DNA of 16,314 bases from Sulfuricella sp. GTDB taxonomy: Bacteria; Pseudomonadota; Gammaproteobacteria; Burkholderiales; Sulfuricellaceae. Each line of letters starts with the position of its first letter. Position 1 is the stretch's first letter. The DNA lies in assembly GCA_019911785.1 (NCBI GenBank), contig JAIOJM010000186.1:1-16314 (forward strand), in the 5' to 3' direction. The translations under genes were made by a program, and so were the position numbers. Under the pieces are notes generated by a model. It was given only the letters and a program-made list of their open reading frames with translations. It had not been told where the DNA came from and searched no databases. Positions 14,671 through 16,314 of this stretch are shown in pieces.

Positions 14671-14859
14671 GTTTACCTCCTAAAATTAATCCAATAAACT
14701 TGCTTTTTGCTTCTTATTCATTTAATTGCGCAACCATTTTTTGCATGGCCCCCTTCAGGCTGGTGGCTGGTTTGCTCTATTATCCTGCTTGCAACGGAGA
14801 TGGCTCTGCTATCCTTTGCAGCGCAGACTGCAATTTAGTGGATAGGAGAGAAAGCAACC

Positions 14860-14873
14860 TTGATTTAGGTCAA
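14860..14873. promoter_or_regulatory. FNR/Dnr/Anr-type binding box
   Basis: TTGATTTAGGTCAA matches TTGAT-N4-ATCAA in nine of ten conserved positions and is the classic Anr/Dnr form; with flanks it becomes CCTTGA-N6-TCAAGG. If it activates norC from -41.5, the start would be near 14825 with a leader of about 155 nt. Seen from the hemerythrin gene it lies about -155, less typical for activation. Control of norCB by low oxygen or NO through a CRP/FNR-family protein is the likely meaning. Confidence 0.8.
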
Positions 14874-15010
14874 GGATTCGGAGAAGCGCTTAAACAAGAA
14901 TGAGAGCGCCTCCGGTCGCGGGTTTTCACCCTGATTAAAGTAGGGATTTTATTCAATGGTGGGCACGAGTTTTTATGTGATTATGCGATCATCATTGGCC
15001 CCCGATCCGG

Positions 15011-15016
15011 TATAAT
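15011..15016 (+). promoter_or_regulatory. Probable -10 box for the hemerythrin operon
   Basis: A perfect TATAAT lies 44 bp before the hemerythrin ATG. No good -35 hexamer stands 16-18 nt upstream. A TGAT-N6-ATCA dyad at 14978-14991 sits about where an activator would substitute for it. Confidence 0.5.
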
Positions 15017-15059
15017 TTCTCATTTCTTTGTAGTATCAAATTTAGCACACAGGATTATC

Positions 15060-15500
15060 ATGGACACCATCAGTAGCTATATGACCAGCGATCACCATCG
15101 CTGCGACGAATTATTCTCTCAGGCGGAAGCGGCCGCTTCCGGCCAGGATTGGGGCACGATCGCTGCCGATTTGCAGGTCTTTCTCGATTCCATGCGCCAG
15201 CATTTCAAGATGGAAGAGGAGGTGCTGTTTCCCGCTTTCGAACAGCGCACCGGCATGAGCATGGGGCCGACCCAGGTGATGCGGATGGAGCACGCCCAGA
15301 TGCGCGAATTGTTCGATGCCATGGCCAGCGCGGTGAAGCAGCAGGACCGGGACGAATTTTTGGGTCAGGCGGAGACGCTGCTGGTGATGATGCAACAGCA
15401 CAACATGAAGGAAGAGCAGATGCTCTATCGCATGGCCGACCAGGTGCTGGCAGGTGAAATGGAAGAGGTGCTGCAACAAATGCGTGCCGTAGGCGCGTAG
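15060..15500 (+). CDS. Hemerythrin-like (HHE) domain protein
   Basis: A 146-residue four-helix protein with a full set of hemerythrin-type iron ligands: H12/H13 in TSDHHRCDELF, H48-x3-E52 in RQHFKMEEEVLFP, H78 in MRMEHAQMRELFD and H114-x3-E118 in QQHNMKEEQMLY. Family knowledge: such cytosolic di-iron proteins bind O2 or NO or help repair iron centres; the related YtfE/RIC acts on NO-damaged Fe-S clusters. The helical pattern differs from YtfE, which has an extra N-terminal domain. AGGA lies 6 nt before the ATG. The DUF2249 gene follows after 14 nt in the same operon. Divergence from norC supports a role in NO handling. Confidence 0.9.
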   Translation: MDTISSYMTSDHHRCDELFSQAEAAASGQDWGTIAADLQVFLDSMRQHFKMEEEVLFPAFEQRTGMSMGPTQVMRMEHAQMRELFDAMASAVKQQDRDEFLGQAETLLVMMQQHNMKEEQMLYRMADQVLAGEMEEVLQQMRAVGA

Positions 15501-15514
15501 CGGGCGGGGCTGCG

Positions 15515-15769
15515 ATGAGTCAGGAACGCATATTGGATGTTCGCGGGCTGGAACCGCCCGAGCCGCTGGAAAGAGTGCTGGATGCCATCGCGACGCTGCA
15601 GCCGGGTGAGCGCTTACGCATGATTCATCACCGCGAGCCATGTTTGCTGTACCCGTTGCTGTCAAAACGGGGTTTTAACTATCTGGCCGAAGCCAAATCG
15701 GAAGATCATCATGAGATTCTGATCTGGCGCAGGGGGGATGCGGCGGCGCCATACGGCCTGCAAGAATGA
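15515..15769 (+). CDS. DUF2249 domain protein (hemerythrin-associated copy)
   Basis: An 84-residue protein with the DUF2249 outline: ILDVRGLEPPEPLERVLDAI, then LQPGERLRMIHHREPCLLYP, then a C-terminal EDHHEILIWRR. It differs from the copy at 6558 and has an IHHREPCLLYPLL stretch in place of NDHDPKPLYYQ, bringing the segment closer to the SirA/TusA-like form. Its biochemical role is unknown. The start follows a G-rich stretch 14 nt after the hemerythrin stop, and its stop overlaps the ATG of the next membrane protein gene (ATGA), so the three genes form a tight operon. Confidence 0.85.
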   Translation: MSQERILDVRGLEPPEPLERVLDAIATLQPGERLRMIHHREPCLLYPLLSKRGFNYLAEAKSEDHHEILIWRRGDAAAPYGLQE

Positions 15770-16314
15770 GCTTGCAGGCCGGTCTCTCCTTCAGTCAGGC
15801 ACCGCCGATCCTGGTGCCGTTCCGTTTTTTCCTGAGCGCTCCGCTGTTCGGCCTGTTGGCCGCCCTGCTTGTGCTGTGGTATGGCCCTTCCCTGATGGAC
15901 AGCCGCTGGCAGCCGTCGGTGCTGGCGCTGACCCATTTGATGACGCTCGGTTTTCTCGGCATGGCGATGGTGGGTGCCATGATGCAGATGCTGCCGGTAG
16001 TGGCCGGTTCGCCGGTTGCCCATCCGGTGGGCGTGGCGCGCGCCGTCCATGTTTTGCTGCTGCCGGGCGTGCTGCTGCTGGCGGGCGGTTTTCTCTTCGG
16101 CTCGTACTGGCCGATGCGTCTCGCAATGTTATTGCTGGGCAGCGGCTTTGCGGTGTTTATCGCCGCCGTGGGTCTGAGCCTGAAACGGGCGTCTTCAGAC
16201 AGCCCGACGGTGGTTGGGATGCGCTTTGCAGTCGGCGCGCTGGCGGTCACCGCAGCCATCGGGCTGACCCTGGCCAGCAATTACGGCTGGGATTGGTGGC
16301 TGATCGAACGGGTG
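15766..16314 (+). CDS. Polytopic membrane protein, NnrS/oxidase-like (3' end outside window)
   Basis: The open frame starts at an ATG that overlaps the DUF2249 stop by 4 nt (ATGA) and stays open for 183 codons to the window edge. It starts MSLQAGLSFSQAPPILVPFR and has about five hydrophobic helices in the visible part. The motif THLMTLGFLGMAMVGAMMQM followed by LPVVAG contains H57 at a helix end, and more histidines occur at 86 and 95. This resembles NnrS-type or haem-copper-like membrane proteins, a loose match. In its layout beside DUF2249 it mirrors the DUF2249/NnrS-like pair at 5459-6812. The function is unknown, probably NO-related by context. Confidence 0.75.
   Translation, partial: MSLQAGLSFSQAPPILVPFRFFLSAPLFGLLAALLVLWYGPSLMDSRWQPSVLALTHLMTLGFLGMAMVGAMMQMLPVVAGSPVAHPVGVARAVHVLLLPGVLLLAGGFLFGSYWPMRLAMLLLGSGFAVFIAAVGLSLKRASSDSPTVVGMRFAVGALAVTAAIGLTLASNYGWDWWLIERV

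Larger units (their letters stand above)
14671..15059. promoter_or_regulatory. Divergent regulatory spacer between norC and the hemerythrin gene
   Basis: This 389-bp stretch has no convincing gene. It contains the FNR/Dnr-type box at 14860-14873 and a TATAAT box at 15011-15016 facing the hemerythrin gene. It also holds a TGAT-N6-ATCA dyad at 14978-14991. I could not place an NsrR consensus site in it with confidence. Confidence 0.7.

Noticed and set aside
14978..14991. TGAT-TATGCG-ATCA as a second FNR box
   Set aside because: The half-sites are separated by six bases, not four, so it does not fit the FNR/Dnr spacing. It is kept only as an unexplained dyad.
14671..15059. NsrR operator expected upstream of norC
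   Set aside because: I looked for the AT-rich NsrR palindrome and found no stretch that matches it well enough to report.

Overview
The window looks like a betaproteobacterial chromosome segment. The base composition is moderately GC-rich, and the Nor, NsrR and NnrS-type genes resemble those of Nitrosomonadales-like denitrifying or sulfur-associated Betaproteobacteria. The genus is an inference; no rRNA or other phylogenetic marker is present. The theme is nitric oxide: making an NO-reductase, assembling it, sensing NO and coping with its damage.

Right-hand part (about 9.3-16.3 kb). On the minus strand lie norC and norB, the cytochrome c-dependent NO reductase, closed by a clear intrinsic terminator. 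Then follow norE and norF (oxidase subunit III- and IV-like helpers), norQ (AAA+ activase), a small membrane protein that overlaps norQ, a CcoG/NapH-like polyferredoxin membrane protein and a shrunken hemerythrin-like remnant. Divergent from norC, on the plus strand, is a hemerythrin - DUF2249 - polytopic membrane protein cassette that runs off the end of the window. The 389-bp divergent spacer carries a good FNR/Dnr-type box.

Middle (about 5.4-9.2 kb). A PAS-containing sigma54 activator (plus strand) diverges from a minus-strand series: a secreted three-repeat cysteine protein of unknown function, a DUF59 (MIP18-like) protein, a DUF2249 protein and an NnrS-like membrane protein. The divergent spacer holds a near-perfect sigma54 promoter facing the repeat protein. 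It also holds a 48-bp palindrome with perfect 19-bp arms at an enhancer-like distance, just in front of the activator's own start codon. This looks like a self-contained sigma54 switch with an undescribed secreted target.

Left-hand part (about 2.4-5.3 kb). A small island contains a DsrC/TusE-family protein with only one cysteine (plus strand), a MarR regulator, an HPP-CBS membrane protein and a Yip1-family membrane protein (minus strand). A 17-bp dyad (ATATCA-N5-TGATAT type) recurs at the promoters of the DsrC-like/MarR pair and of the Yip1 gene, suggesting a local MarR regulon. The Yip1 gene is frameshifted near its 3' end by an exact 37-bp tandem duplication.

Far left (1-2.3 kb). norD, the VWA partner of norQ, lies about 8.6 kb from norQ and is followed directly by nsrR, the Fe-S NO sensor, which is cut by the window edge. 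The nor accessory genes are thus split around two inserted regulatory modules.
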